From CAYUVH01 sp964448135 (GTDB lineage: Bacteria > Verrucomicrobiota > Verrucomicrobiia > Limisphaerales > UBA8199): 64,000 nt of DNA. The position numbers and the translations under genes were made by a program. The notes under the pieces were generated by a model. The model saw only the letters and a program-made list of their open reading frames with translations. It was not told where the DNA came from and made no database searches. Every line of letters begins with the position of its first letter. Position 1 is the stretch's first letter. Below, piece by piece: positions 18,846 through 28,408 of the stretch. Location of the stretch: NCBI GenBank assembly GCA_964448135.1, contig CAYUVH010000067.1:8205-72204 (forward strand), given 5' to 3'.

Positions 18846-21126
18846 CGACCGCCCCCAAGGCAATTTCGACGCGGGTTTCACCCGCCGCCAATTTGCGAGG
18901 AGCATTCTGACCCTCGCGGCCGGCTCGAGCCTGGCGTTCCCCCTCCCGCCGCTCGCCGCGGAATCCAAAACCACCAAGCCAGGGTCGGAGCCGAATATCC
19001 GCCCTCCCTACCGCGCGGTCAGCTGGTGGCTCACTTGGGAGGACCTGACCTGGCCGAATAAGGAACTGGCGGACAAAATTCGCCGGCGCGCGGACCAGTG
19101 CGCCGCCAATGGCGTCAATTGCTGCCTGATTTTTGGCGCGCATTTTCGCTGGGACTTCATGCCGCTTTGGGGACGGCTGCACGCCGAATTGAAATTCATC
19201 GCCGACGAATTGCATCAACGCTCCATCCTGCTGTTCGATCATCATTCCTCCGTGCTCACACACCGGCCGCGCAACGAAGCGGAAATGCGGAACATCTGGG
19301 CGCGCAACCGCCATCACGTGCCGTTTTATCCATCGCCGGCCGAGGCCGCCACCTGGCAATTCCACGGGTCCCGTTTCAACGACTGGCGCATGCTCGATTT
19401 GGAATCCGGCCAGCCGGTCTATCTCCCGGACTACAACGCGGAACAGTTCTGCATGAACCATCCGCAATTCCGCGCCGCCTACGCGCAATATCTCAAACAT
19501 CTCATCGCCGAGACGGGCGTGGATGGCTTGATGAGTGATGACAATATTTTCTACGGGGGCTGGCATGCCTGTGCGTGCGAGCACTGCCGCAACCGCTTTC
19601 GGCAGGAGTATGGCCAAAAGCTTCCGCCCGTGACCGACGACGGCTTCTGGGGTAATCGCCGGAACGATGCCTTCAAGGATTGGGTCGCCCTGCGGTTTCG
19701 CAGTTCCGGTGATTTTCTGGAAGTGGTGAAGAACGCGCTGCCACCCGGCCTCCCGCTGCTGACCTGCTGCGCCAGCAGCGACAGCCAGAGCCTCCCCGGC
19801 TACGGCATGAGCTACGAGGATTTCATTCCCCACTGCAAGGCCGTGCTGCTCGAAATGGTCGGCTCCACGCCCACATCGGCCGGAACGTGGGACGATCGGA
19901 TCCCCAGCCAGTTGTTGCATCTGGGCATCGCCCGCGACCACCACGTTCCCTGCCTCGGGCTTGGCTATGGATTCTATCCCGACACGGCGTTTTTCATCTG
20001 GGCGGTGAATAAGTTCCTCGGTTCCGATTCCTGGTTCAGCACCCTCAAAGGCCGGCTGAATGCTTCGCCGGGCGAACTGGCAGCATTGGCCGATGACGCG
20101 GACCTCGTCGGCGAGCCATACCGCTGGGAGAAAGCTCACCCGGACTTGTTTACCGGCGAAGTGGAGACCGACCTCGCCATTTTCTTTTCGCGCGCCTCGC
20201 GCGACAACTACGGCCAGGTGCCGGGTGACTATGTCGCGGATTACACCGCCACGTGCCTCCGGCTCACCCGCGCCTCCCTTTCCCCTGAAGTGGTAACGCG
20301 CATTCCCGATTTCGGAAGCTTCCGCGTGCTCGTGCTGAGCAGCGTCGTCTGTCTGTCCGGGGAGCAGCGCGTCCAACTCGGCCGCTTCATCCAGGCAGGC
20401 GGCACCGTCATCGCCACCGGACCCACTGGACATTATGACGAGCGGGCAAACCCGGGACTCAAGCCCTGGCTCGCGGACTTTGGTATTCTCGAAGAGTTGA
20501 AAGAACCGGATCGGCCCGGTGGGTTTCCGCCTTACCAAGGCCTCAAAGCGCCCGTCGAACTCGCGGAGGTTATTCTCCCGGATTCGGCCAAGGCCCGGCT
20601 GCGGGAGGGATGGATCGAAGTCAACCACGGCGCGGGACGATTGCTTTGGCGGCCGGAGCGATTTTCGCTTTCGGACACGGCGAACTCCGCGGTCGCCATT
20701 CTGCAAAGCCGCAACCATTTTCCCCTGCGCCTTACCGGGCTGCCCGGTGACTGGGTGACCCGGCACTTTCGTTCCGCCCACTCCTTCCTGATTCACGCCT
20801 TGCCGATCAAAGTCGCGACCGTCATGCATGCCACGCTCAAAAACCAGATTTCCCACGAGGCCGTGGTTGAACGCTTGCATTTCAAGGACCAGGACTTGGA
20901 ATTGTCCGTTGAGAGCCAGTCTGCCATCCAACGCGTGCTGCTTCACAGCCCGGATTTGGTCAAACCCTGCGTCGGCCGGCTACAGCGAGAGGGAAAGTGG
21001 CAGGTCCGCGCCACGAACATCCGCCGGTATTTCGTGTTGGAAGTGCAAACGCTTTCAGCCGCCGGGAACGACCAGCCGGGAGTCGATTATCCTCACTCGT
21101 TGACGTGCCAGCCGGCAATCTTGTAG
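18772..21126 (+). CDS. Tat-exported GH42-like glycoside hydrolase superfamily protein
   Basis: 784 residues from the ATG at 18772, giving a 74-base overlap with the ceramidase-like gene; no better start was seen before the signal. A twin-arginine type signal begins near residue 35 (TRRQFARSIL ... AFPLPPLAA), so export in folded form is likely. The N-terminal half reads as a barrel with GVDGLMSDDNIFYGGW followed by the Cys cluster CACEHCRNRF typical of uncharacterised beta-galactosidase-like proteins. Residues ~450-560 resemble the flavodoxin-like trimerisation domain of GH42 (FRVLVLSSVVCLSGEQ, GTVIATGPTGHYDE). Catalytic residues cannot be fixed by eye. It is the last gene of the SSS-GH84 operon, and its 3' end overlaps the convergent GH31 gene by 34 bases. 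Confidence 0.82.
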   Translation: MDLKAIPTIHDRPRHRAPAPPPKPDDRPQGNFDAGFTRRQFARSILTLAAGSSLAFPLPPLAAESKTTKPGSEPNIRPPYRAVSWWLTWEDLTWPNKELADKIRRRADQCAANGVNCCLIFGAHFRWDFMPLWGRLHAELKFIADELHQRSILLFDHHSSVLTHRPRNEAEMRNIWARNRHHVPFYPSPAEAATWQFHGSRFNDWRMLDLESGQPVYLPDYNAEQFCMNHPQFRAAYAQYLKHLIAETGVDGLMSDDNIFYGGWHACACEHCRNRFRQEYGQKLPPVTDDGFWGNRRNDAFKDWVALRFRSSGDFLEVVKNALPPGLPLLTCCASSDSQSLPGYGMSYEDFIPHCKAVLLEMVGSTPTSAGTWDDRIPSQLLHLGIARDHHVPCLGLGYGFYPDTAFFIWAVNKFLGSDSWFSTLKGRLNASPGELAALADDADLVGEPYRWEKAHPDLFTGEVETDLAIFFSRASRDNYGQVPGDYVADYTATCLRLTRASLSPEVVTRIPDFGSFRVLVLSSVVCLSGEQRVQLGRFIQAGGTVIATGPTGHYDERANPGLKPWLADFGILEELKEPDRPGGFPPYQGLKAPVELAEVILPDSAKARLREGWIEVNHGAGRLLWRPERFSLSDTANSAVAILQSRNHFPLRLTGLPGDWVTRHFRSAHSFLIHALPIKVATVMHATLKNQISHEAVVERLHFKDQDLELSVESQSAIQRVLLHSPDLVKPCVGRLQREGKWQVRATNIRRYFVLEVQTLSAAGNDQPGVDYPHSLTCQPAIL

Positions 21127-23273
21127 CGGCTGGCCTGGCCGGAATTGCTGGATTGAGCGGTGCCACCGGCCGCCGTCCATTCCAAAAGCACCCGGTTCTG
21201 CCGCCCTTTTTCAAAGTCCCGGGAAACGCCGTCATCATCGAACAGGACGAATGGAGTGGGTTTGGACCCGAAAACTTCCACGGTGACATTGAAGGCCGTA
21301 TCCGGACGAATTTGCTCGACCGGTTCCGCCAACGGGATCAGCGAGTTTTCACGCACAAAAAGCGGCGTTTGTCCCGGCAGACCGACCGCCGTGACTTTTG
21401 CACCGCCTTCGTGCCACCGGCGGGTCTTCAATTCGTACCAGCGCGTGCCCTTCGGCAGCATGACTTCGCGCGAGGTGTTCGTGCCCAGGAAAGGGGCCAC
21501 GAGCAGCGCATCGCCGAACATGAACGCTGAATCCACGCTCGCCTGCGGCCGGTCATCGGGAAAATCGAGCAACAGCGAGCGGACCGGTGGCAGCCCCGTG
21601 TCGTGATATTTCATAAACGCGGAATACAGGTAAGGCAGATACGCATAGCGCTGCTGGATGATGCCGCGGAGCCGGTCGGCGATGACGTTCTGCTCCGCGG
21701 TGGGAAGCAAATCGCCCTTCTCATTTCTGGCGCGATCGAATTGCTGCCAAACCGGGTTGGGCATGAACCACATATCAATGCACATTTGCGGAGCGAACGC
21801 GCTCAGGGCCACGCGGTTGTAAAGTTCGTCGAGCGAGCCGGCCGCGCGAACTTCCGGGGACCAAAGCAGCCCGGTGAAGGAGGCGTTGACGAGCTGGCGC
21901 AGGTATTCCTCGAACGAATAGGCGTCGCTGTAAAGGTTGAACGGGAGCGGCGCAGCGAGCGCGGTGGTCGCCCGGACATCGCCCCAGGTGCGAAGATTGC
22001 GCGCCTTGAACGGGGCCAGCAGCGCGCGCTGGTAATAATACCCGTAAAGCTGGGTCATTTGATCGCCATCGATGCCGGACGGAAAAACCGTGCAATAAGG
22101 ATAATTGAACGGCGTGGCGTCAGTCGGAGGCTGCTTGTCGCATTCATCCCCCTTGAAACCGAGAATGCCCTTATCAATCAGTTCGCGACCGTGGTAATCC
22201 GCGAAAGTGGCGAAGGCCTTGGGATTTGCGAAATCAATGACCAAGCCGCCCCACACCAGATAATCACCGGCCGAGTGTTTCAAGGCATCGAACATGGGCG
22301 ACGTGGGATGGACATACGCGTGTTCCCAAAGATTGATTTTAAAGCCGGACTCCTGGAGCTCCTTGATCATCGCCGCGGGGTCGGGAAAGCGCTCCTTGGA
22401 CCACGTGAAAGAGCAGGAATAAGAGCGCGACTGCCATCCCGGTTCGAGACCAATCATGTCGCAGGGAAGTTTCAGCGCGCGCAAGGCGCGCGCCGCTTTT
22501 AAAACCGATGCCTGATCGGCCCGGGTAAAGGTGCGATACTTGAGGCCGAGACCCCACCACGGCGGCACGGCGCCACCTCCGGAAAAAAGATTGTAGCGCT
22601 GAACCGCCTCGCGCATGCCCGGGCCCGCGAATACGTAAACATCCACCCCCGTTGAATCGCCCGGCAGGTCAAAAACAATTTCCTTTCCTTGCGCGGGTCG
22701 GGCTGCATACAGCGCGGCTTCGGAAGTCTCCGGTGCGCTCGACCCCGAAGCCGCCGTCCCGCGGGCCGTATTGGGATTCAACCGTGCGACCTCGACGACC
22801 GGCACACGCGCGGTATCCACATAAACGCCATAGCCGGAGCTGCTGAGGTAGAACGGGACCGGGCCGTGACTGGCGCCGGTCTTGCCCATTACCGAGGAAC
22901 AGACAGACAATGTTTTGGTCAGGCCAAGTTGCTGGTACGCCCCCGGGTCGAGACCGAATCCGTAAATCTGCCGGCCATTGCCCTCAAACGGAACGTGGAT
23001 CGTGGTGCGCGATTTGGTAATGCGGCAAGTAATGTCCTCGGGCTTGAATGGTAGCGCGGCGGGAGCGGAGAGCGATTTCAGGGCGTCGCCTCGCGGAGCC
23101 GCTTCCCGCACCGCAGACGGCGTGAAAGGTTCGGGCGTGCCAAAGCGGACACGCCACACCCCGGGAAAAATTTCCGCCGACTCCGGTTTTACCCACCAGT
23201 CGGGCAGGTCCGCAGCCACCACCTTTCCCAGGGTCAGCCCCAGCGCCAGGAAGGAAAAAATCAATCTACACAT
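21093..23273 (-). CDS. Secreted GH31-family alpha-glycosidase
   Basis: 726 residues from the ATG at 23273, which gives a clean signal peptide (MCRLIFSFLALGLTLGKVVAA); an ATG at 23318 adds 15 residues without sense as a leader. Family features: N-terminal beta domain (IYGFGLDPG), PPWWGLGLKYRTF, a barrel with MIGLEPGWQSRSYS, the GFKGDECD segment whose Asp (residue 376 in this numbering) fits the nucleophile, and the C-terminal DDDGVSRDFEKG strand. Where classical GH31 enzymes have WSGD this protein has LLWSPEVR, as in some variant subgroups. GH31 retaining enzymes act on alpha-glucosides, alpha-xylosides or alpha-galactosides. It follows galM by ~70 bases on the same strand. Confidence 0.9.
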   Translation of the reverse strand: MCRLIFSFLALGLTLGKVVAADLPDWWVKPESAEIFPGVWRVRFGTPEPFTPSAVREAAPRGDALKSLSAPAALPFKPEDITCRITKSRTTIHVPFEGNGRQIYGFGLDPGAYQQLGLTKTLSVCSSVMGKTGASHGPVPFYLSSSGYGVYVDTARVPVVEVARLNPNTARGTAASGSSAPETSEAALYAARPAQGKEIVFDLPGDSTGVDVYVFAGPGMREAVQRYNLFSGGGAVPPWWGLGLKYRTFTRADQASVLKAARALRALKLPCDMIGLEPGWQSRSYSCSFTWSKERFPDPAAMIKELQESGFKINLWEHAYVHPTSPMFDALKHSAGDYLVWGGLVIDFANPKAFATFADYHGRELIDKGILGFKGDECDKQPPTDATPFNYPYCTVFPSGIDGDQMTQLYGYYYQRALLAPFKARNLRTWGDVRATTALAAPLPFNLYSDAYSFEEYLRQLVNASFTGLLWSPEVRAAGSLDELYNRVALSAFAPQMCIDMWFMPNPVWQQFDRARNEKGDLLPTAEQNVIADRLRGIIQQRYAYLPYLYSAFMKYHDTGLPPVRSLLLDFPDDRPQASVDSAFMFGDALLVAPFLGTNTSREVMLPKGTRWYELKTRRWHEGGAKVTAVGLPGQTPLFVRENSLIPLAEPVEQIRPDTAFNVTVEVFGSKPTPFVLFDDDGVSRDFEKGRQNRVLLEWTAAGGTAQSSNSGQASRYKIAGWHVNE

Positions 23274-23340
23274 AAGGAGGTTGCGGAATTGCAGCGAGGC
23301 CGCCGGGCCGAAAGGCATCCCAAATGTTTACGCGGAGCCC

Positions 23341-24447
23341 CTAATCCGTCGAGAATTTCCAAACCGTCCGGTGAATATACTCCTGCCCCGGCTTCAGGAT
23401 GATCGAGGGAAAGGCCGCGACGTTGACGGCGTTGGGAAAGTGCTGCGGTTCGAGGCAAAGTCCGGCGTTGGGTCCATGCACGTGCCCGTTCTTTCCGCGC
23501 GCGGATGCCTTCACGTAATGCCCGGTGTAAAGCTGCAGCCCCGGCTGGTCCGTCAGCAGTTCCAGGACCCGCCCGCTCCGCGGATCGTGCAGTTTGGCGG
23601 CGCGAACCAGCCCGCCTTCGGCGCCATCGAGGACAAAATTGTGGTTGAAGCCGCGTGGATGAACGTCCAGCCGGGCCAGGCGCGGGCCGATCGGCGCCGG
23701 GCTGCGAAAATCGAAGGGGGTGCCCTGCACGGATTCGCTGCTGCCCACCGGCAAATGATCCTGGTTCAGCGGAGTGTGCCGGCTGGCTTCAACGGTGAGC
23801 TGGTGCTCGAGGATGTTTCCTTTCCCCGCCAGGTTGAAGTAGGTGTGATTGGTCAGGTTGACCGGCGTGGGACGATCCGCCGTGGCCCGGTAGGTGATCA
23901 GCAATTCATCGTCGTCCGTCAGGGTATAATCCACCCGGGTCCTGAGATTGCCGGGATAACCCTCTTCCCCATGCGAACTTAGATAATTGAGTGAAACTGT
24001 GGCCGGGGATTTCTCCAGATCGGGCAGAGCGGTCCAGATCACTTTATCGAAGCCACGAATCCCGCCGTGCAGGTGGTTCGGACCGTCGTTGGTGGTGAGT
24101 TGATAAGTTTTATCCTCCAAAGTGAAACTGGCCCCGGCTATTCGATTCGCCACCCTCCCGATGGTCGCCCCCACGTAGGCGTCATCTTTGAGATAATCCT
24201 CCAGCCGCGAATAGCCCAGCACCACGTCCTCCAGCCGGCCCTCGCGGTCGGGCACGTGCAACTCGAGCAGACTGGCGCCATAGTCCATCAACTTGCAACG
24301 CAATCCCCGGGCATTCCGCAGGGTGTATCCCCGCACCAAGGCACCACCGGGCAGTTTTCCAAACAAAAACTCCTCGACGCGGTTGGGCGCCTGGGTGCGC
24401 GCTTCAACTGAGGCCTGCTCGGCGGCGGATGAGTGCGGCGTGCTCAT
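23341..24447 (-). CDS. galM: Aldose 1-epimerase (mutarotase)
   Basis: 368 residues from the ATG at 24447 (MSTPHSS...), preceded by a GGGA-type site; an ATG at 24540 would add an Arg-rich, unlikely leader. It interconverts alpha and beta anomers of galactose/glucose in the cytoplasm. Seen: GATIGRVANRIAGASF, NDGPNHLHGG, the catalytic His motif NLTNHTYFNLAG, and the catalytic Glu in LCLEPQHFPNAVN. Length is normal for the family. Gene order with the downstream secreted GH31 suggests a two-gene unit for handling a released hexose. Confidence 0.95.
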   Translation of the reverse strand: MSTPHSSAAEQASVEARTQAPNRVEEFLFGKLPGGALVRGYTLRNARGLRCKLMDYGASLLELHVPDREGRLEDVVLGYSRLEDYLKDDAYVGATIGRVANRIAGASFTLEDKTYQLTTNDGPNHLHGGIRGFDKVIWTALPDLEKSPATVSLNYLSSHGEEGYPGNLRTRVDYTLTDDDELLITYRATADRPTPVNLTNHTYFNLAGKGNILEHQLTVEASRHTPLNQDHLPVGSSESVQGTPFDFRSPAPIGPRLARLDVHPRGFNHNFVLDGAEGGLVRAAKLHDPRSGRVLELLTDQPGLQLYTGHYVKASARGKNGHVHGPNAGLCLEPQHFPNAVNVAAFPSIILKPGQEYIHRTVWKFSTD

Positions 24448-24492
24448 GTCCCGACTAATCCGCAGCGCGCGGTCAAGTGCCGTCGAAAATCG

Positions 24493-24524
24493 GGGCAGGC
24501 GCACGCCCCCGCGCACGCCTGCCC
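24493..24524. other. 9-bp hairpin between LamG gene and galM
   Basis: GGGCAGGCG (24493-24501) pairs with CGCCTGCCC (24516-24524) around a 14-base loop. It lies downstream of the LamG gene and upstream of galM, both on the minus strand. No T-run follows in the minus direction, so it may be a weak terminator, an RNA-stabilising 3' end or a 5' UTR element of galM. Confidence 0.35.
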
Positions 24525-24571
24525 ATCCCCGTCGTTCCAAACAATTTCAGGGAGCCAATGATGCTGCTGAC

Positions 24572-27364
24572 TCAATAGGACGCGCGGAAGTATTGCTGCC
24601 CGCTCAGGGAGTTGGTGGTGAACGATGGCGCGGAAGCACCGGAAACCGGCGACCAGGGGCCAGCGACCGAGCCGGCCGATTCGAGAGTGCCGTACGACCA
24701 TCCGACATTGACATTGTTTCCGCCGGCTGGGGTTATGGCCAGGCTGACATTCGCGCCGGCCACCACGAATTTTTGCACGTCGTCCCACGTCAAGATCCGG
24801 CTAAAGACCGCGACTTCATCGATACGCCCCTTCACGCCGCGATTCAGGCCGACGTTCGGATCGGTGCCGATGCAGGTGCCGGTGCCACCCGTCATGTTGC
24901 GGTTGGGTGAAAACGTCCCGGCGATCGTGTTCGATTGCCAGCCGTTGGCCGCGCTCCACGAATAGAACGTGGCTCCGTTGTTCGTGACCACCATCGCCAC
25001 GAAGTTCCAGACATTGGGATTCACGAACACGGCGGTGTGCGTGTTGTAATTGCCGCTTCCAGAAGCCCACGCCACACCCAATTCGTAACCGCCGGAAGGA
25101 CCGAACTCCAGGGAGGCGTAATCGGTCGCCCGGGTGTAATAAATGCCGCTGAAGGGAATCTGGCTGGCGGTGGGATAGATCCACAGGGCGACGGAAACCC
25201 GGGTGGCCAGGGGATCCGGGAATGTGATACCGGACGCGCTCAGGGTCACGGCACCACCACCGCCGCCGCCGTTCCCGTTGAAGAAGTAGGAATTGTTCGG
25301 TGTTTCAAACCCGTAATCGGCTCCGTCGCTGGGCTGCGGTCCTGCGGCCGGGCTGGCCAGCGCGTTGGTTACGCCATCGTAAGTATTGGCGATGTCATAG
25401 ATCTTGCCGGGGCCGCTTTCGCTGAACCGGTAATAGGCCGTCGGCTGGTAGCTCTCCACCAGCGCGGAATACGTGCCTGGGAAAGTCCACCGGGTCAAAC
25501 CCACGCCCGGACTTTCCAAACCGCACGGCACGCCATTCGTGAGCACCGCCACACTGAAACTGCTGGCCAGATCGGGCTGCTGCACGTTTGTGTAAAACAA
25601 TGTGGAACTCGTGGAAGGTGAGCCAATCGGCTGACCGTTCCGCTTGAGTTGGTAGGAGAAGGGCATCACGTTGGTCGAGCCACCGGCGGAGGTCGCGAAT
25701 TTCGTGCGTCCCCCCAGCATCACCGGCCGGGCCGTGGGATTTTGCGCGATAAACAGACCGCTGCCAATCCAGGCTTCGCGCAAATCCAGCAAGTCCTGCC
25801 GGCTGAGCGAGTTGGTCCAGACCGCTACCTCATCGACTGAGCCATTGAACCCGCGCGTCGAATTCGCGAAGTTACCGCCACCGATGCCGATGTAACATTG
25901 GTGGGTAAAACCGAGCTTGGTCACATTCGCGGTATTATTCGTAGCCGCCTGCAGGCCGCTCCCGGTATCCAAATAGACCACCGCATTGGTGGGCGTTATA
26001 ACCACGGCCGCAAGGCACCATTGGTTGTCCAGGAGGGGAAAACCGGAGCTGAAGTTGAACTGAGCCGACGTATCGTCCCAGTTATAGCCCAGGGCAGTTC
26101 CCGTGCTGTCCAACTGGAAGGCCGACTTTTCGTTGCCGATGATGCGACGGCCGTAAATAACCGAGGAGGCGAGTTGAGGGCCATTCGGCTTGATGAAGGC
26201 CACAATCGTCATGTTGGTGCTGTCGTTGGTGCCGCGCACGGGCGGAACCAGCACGAACCCGCCATCACCAATGCCGGTGGAGGTATTCGTGATATAGACG
26301 CCGGTATTGGTAAGCGCGAGGCCGGTATAGTTCGGCGGAGTGGGTCCGCCCACGCCCGGCGTGGTGGCAAAGCAGTAGTTGCCGTTCAATGTGGCGCCGC
26401 CGACGCCTTGATTGACCGCCACGGGCATGGCTGGGATGTTGGCCTCATTCAGTTTCCAATATCCGACCGGCGTGTCATTGAGCACGGTTTGCACATAATT
26501 TGAGCTGGCGCTGAGGCCTGCCTGGTAATGGGTCGCCGCCTGAGCCTGCGACATCTGGTAATTGTAAACCGCCACGTGTGCCGTGCTGCCCGGATTTTGG
26601 TGGTTGCCCACAGGAGTGGTCGGGGAGGTGTCATCCGCGCCAATGCGCAGGAAGCTGGTCGTCGTCGGGGTATAGGAGATCCCGCCCACCGTGCCCGGAT
26701 TCATATTCGTCATCTCGATGCCATTTACGTAAAGATGACCCTTGTTGTCGGAGGAACTCCAGGTGCCGACCATGTGGAACCACACGTCATTGGTCGCGAA
26801 AATATTGAAATTGGTGCCGCTCAGAAAATTTGTGTTGTACACCTCGAAACCGCCGCTGCTGTTGTACAAAACAAACTTGAAGATCCCGGCGTCGGATCCC
26901 GCCAGGGCGTTGTATTGCAGCATGTAGCCGCCGCCCCAATTCTGGCCGCCGCTACGGACGATGGCGCGATAATACGTGTCGTTGATATTGGTCTGCGTCA
27001 AGGGTCTGACCCACGCCTCGACCGACAACGCGCTGGCGGGATTCAGGTCGGCGACGTAGGGAAGCTGGATTTTCTGACTGACGCCGTCCATTTTCAGCGC
27101 CACGTCGCTTGGCGTGCCGGCAATGGGCGAGGCAACGTTTGCCCCGCCATTATAGAGAATGCCGTCGGCGCCCACGGCGCTGCCATAATTGGTCATGACG
27201 CCCATGGGCGGCACTACGTTGGTCTCGTTCAGACGCCAATAAGCCACCGGCTGTTTCGCCAGGACGGTGTTGGGGTAATCTGCCCATGCCGGGGAGACCG
27301 CGGCGCAGGTCAGGAGCCCCGCTGCGGCGAGGCGGCCGATGCGAATGAGGGTGCGTGATTTCAT
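24572..27364 (-). CDS. Exported triple LamG/concanavalin-like protein
   Basis: 930 residues with a signal peptide (LAAAGLLTCAAVSPAWA). Three LamG-type jelly-roll domains lie at about 30-275, 295-540 and 640-870, each with the usual opening (PVAYWRLNE, PVGYWKLNE, PTAYYRFSE) and closing (VAVYNYQMSQAQ, VDEVAVWTNSLSRQ, IDEVAVFSRILTWDD). An Ig-like linker sits at ~545-630. The C-terminal ~60 residues end GQQYFRASY, similar to the tails of other exported proteins here. LamG modules bind carbohydrates or proteins; no catalytic domain is evident, so surface adhesion or glycan binding is likely. It is read 87 bases after a pseudopilin gene on the same strand. Confidence 0.88.
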   Translation of the reverse strand: MKSRTLIRIGRLAAAGLLTCAAVSPAWADYPNTVLAKQPVAYWRLNETNVVPPMGVMTNYGSAVGADGILYNGGANVASPIAGTPSDVALKMDGVSQKIQLPYVADLNPASALSVEAWVRPLTQTNINDTYYRAIVRSGGQNWGGGYMLQYNALAGSDAGIFKFVLYNSSGGFEVYNTNFLSGTNFNIFATNDVWFHMVGTWSSSDNKGHLYVNGIEMTNMNPGTVGGISYTPTTTSFLRIGADDTSPTTPVGNHQNPGSTAHVAVYNYQMSQAQAATHYQAGLSASSNYVQTVLNDTPVGYWKLNEANIPAMPVAVNQGVGGATLNGNYCFATTPGVGGPTPPNYTGLALTNTGVYITNTSTGIGDGGFVLVPPVRGTNDSTNMTIVAFIKPNGPQLASSVIYGRRIIGNEKSAFQLDSTGTALGYNWDDTSAQFNFSSGFPLLDNQWCLAAVVITPTNAVVYLDTGSGLQAATNNTANVTKLGFTHQCYIGIGGGNFANSTRGFNGSVDEVAVWTNSLSRQDLLDLREAWIGSGLFIAQNPTARPVMLGGRTKFATSAGGSTNVMPFSYQLKRNGQPIGSPSTSSTLFYTNVQQPDLASSFSVAVLTNGVPCGLESPGVGLTRWTFPGTYSALVESYQPTAYYRFSESGPGKIYDIANTYDGVTNALASPAAGPQPSDGADYGFETPNNSYFFNGNGGGGGGAVTLSASGITFPDPLATRVSVALWIYPTASQIPFSGIYYTRATDYASLEFGPSGGYELGVAWASGSGNYNTHTAVFVNPNVWNFVAMVVTNNGATFYSWSAANGWQSNTIAGTFSPNRNMTGGTGTCIGTDPNVGLNRGVKGRIDEVAVFSRILTWDDVQKFVVAGANVSLAITPAGGNNVNVGWSYGTLESAGSVAGPWSPVSGASAPSFTTNSLSGQQYFRASY

Positions 27365-27451
27365 AGGGGTTGCTCGTTCAGTTCTGGACTGGGTTGTTGT
27401 CGGGGTCGGGTTGTTGTTCGGTTTCGGACAGAAGTGCGGCGCCCGTAGGGC

Positions 27452-28294
27452 TCACGGCGGATAAAGCGCGTTCCAGTAATACTTGGCCAGGTTGGGCAAA
27501 TGACAGTTCTCCACATGGCCGTCACTCATCGCCAGGTTGATCGTGTAAACAAACGGCATCTTGTTCATGCTGGTGTTGACGATGCTGTCCTCATCCCTGA
27601 CGTTGGGCGCATTGTTCCCGCCGTGGCGGCCAATCGTGATGCGGCCGATGCTGCCGTTGCCCACGGCCTGCAGGCCGCGGAACATGTTGTTTGCCCCCAG
27701 ATCGGTCCCGCCCGCGTAAGGCCAGACATCCGCCCAGTTTCCATCCATGAACGCCGGGGTTTGGGAGGCGTTGCGAATCGAGGTATCCTTGGCAAAGTGA
27801 TAGGGCCCGGTGCCGTCCTCAAAGTGATTGTCATCAGCGTACAGCCACCCGTTGTAGGTGTAGCTGCCCTGAACGTTGAAGTTGTTCAAACTCCATACCC
27901 AACAGTGGGCGGAGGTTCCCCAGCCCGCCACCACCGGGGTCGGATCGGGTTGCGACGCATTCGGACACAACCGCAGCTTTTCCACGTTGCCCTGGTAGTT
28001 GATCAGCGTGCCCATCCACAAATTGTTGGTCGCATTGCGGACGGAGTCGTAGCCCGAGTAGGACAGCCCACGGCCCTGGTTGTCCTGCACATAATTCATG
28101 TTCGCGATCTCGAGCTGGCGGAGGTTGTTGATGCACTGCGTCTGGCGGGCCTTTTGTTTGGCCTTGGCCAGCGCGGGCAAAAGCATCGCGGCCAGAATCG
28201 CAATGATCGCGATCACCACCAGCAACTCAATCAAGGTGAAACCCACATGGCCTCGTGGGCGGAAGCAGTCGCCGTCTTCAGGTCGAATGGTCAT
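27452..28294 (-). CDS. Pseudopilin-like protein upstream of LamG exoprotein
   Basis: 280 residues. The short leader ends in RGHVG and is followed by FTLIELLVVIAIIAILAAM, the prepilin-peptidase site and membrane helix, then the KAKQKARQTQCINNLRQ segment typical of the family. The C-terminal NLAMSDGHVENC matches the DG-H part of the H-X9-DG region. It probably sits in the inner membrane or a pseudopilus. It forms the first gene of a pair with the LamG protein, the same arrangement as at 41968-42834/38058-41915. Confidence 0.9.
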   Translation of the reverse strand: MTIRPEDGDCFRPRGHVGFTLIELLVVIAIIAILAAMLLPALAKAKQKARQTQCINNLRQLEIANMNYVQDNQGRGLSYSGYDSVRNATNNLWMGTLINYQGNVEKLRLCPNASQPDPTPVVAGWGTSAHCWVWSLNNFNVQGSYTYNGWLYADDNHFEDGTGPYHFAKDTSIRNASQTPAFMDGNWADVWPYAGGTDLGANNMFRGLQAVGNGSIGRITIGRHGGNNAPNVRDEDSIVNTSMNKMPFVYTINLAMSDGHVENCHLPNLAKYYWNALYPP

Positions 28295-28356
28295 GGCATC
28301 GGGAGTTAGCTATCGTGCACAGTGGCAGTTCCGCCCAAAAACGGGAATGGACAATG

Positions 28357-28372
28357 CCTAGATTGACCTAGA
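28357..28372. promoter_or_regulatory. CCTAGA direct repeat, candidate AraC-type operator
   Basis: Two CCTAGA hexamers at 28357-28362 and 28367-28372 are spaced exactly 10 bases, one helical turn, in the 114-base gap between an AraC-type regulator gene and the pseudopilin gene. AraC-family proteins commonly bind direct repeats on one DNA face. The site is about 60-80 bases upstream of the pseudopilin start, a good distance for activation. This is positional inference. Confidence 0.35.
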
Positions 28373-28408
28373 CAATTTGTTGAAAGTGGGGGAAGTCGCC
28401 GGGAGGAA

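Noticed and set aside
18613..20946. Long minus-strand open frame of ~780 codons
   Set aside because: Antisense to the ceramidase-like and GH42-like genes, no domain motifs, Arg/Ala-rich shadow.
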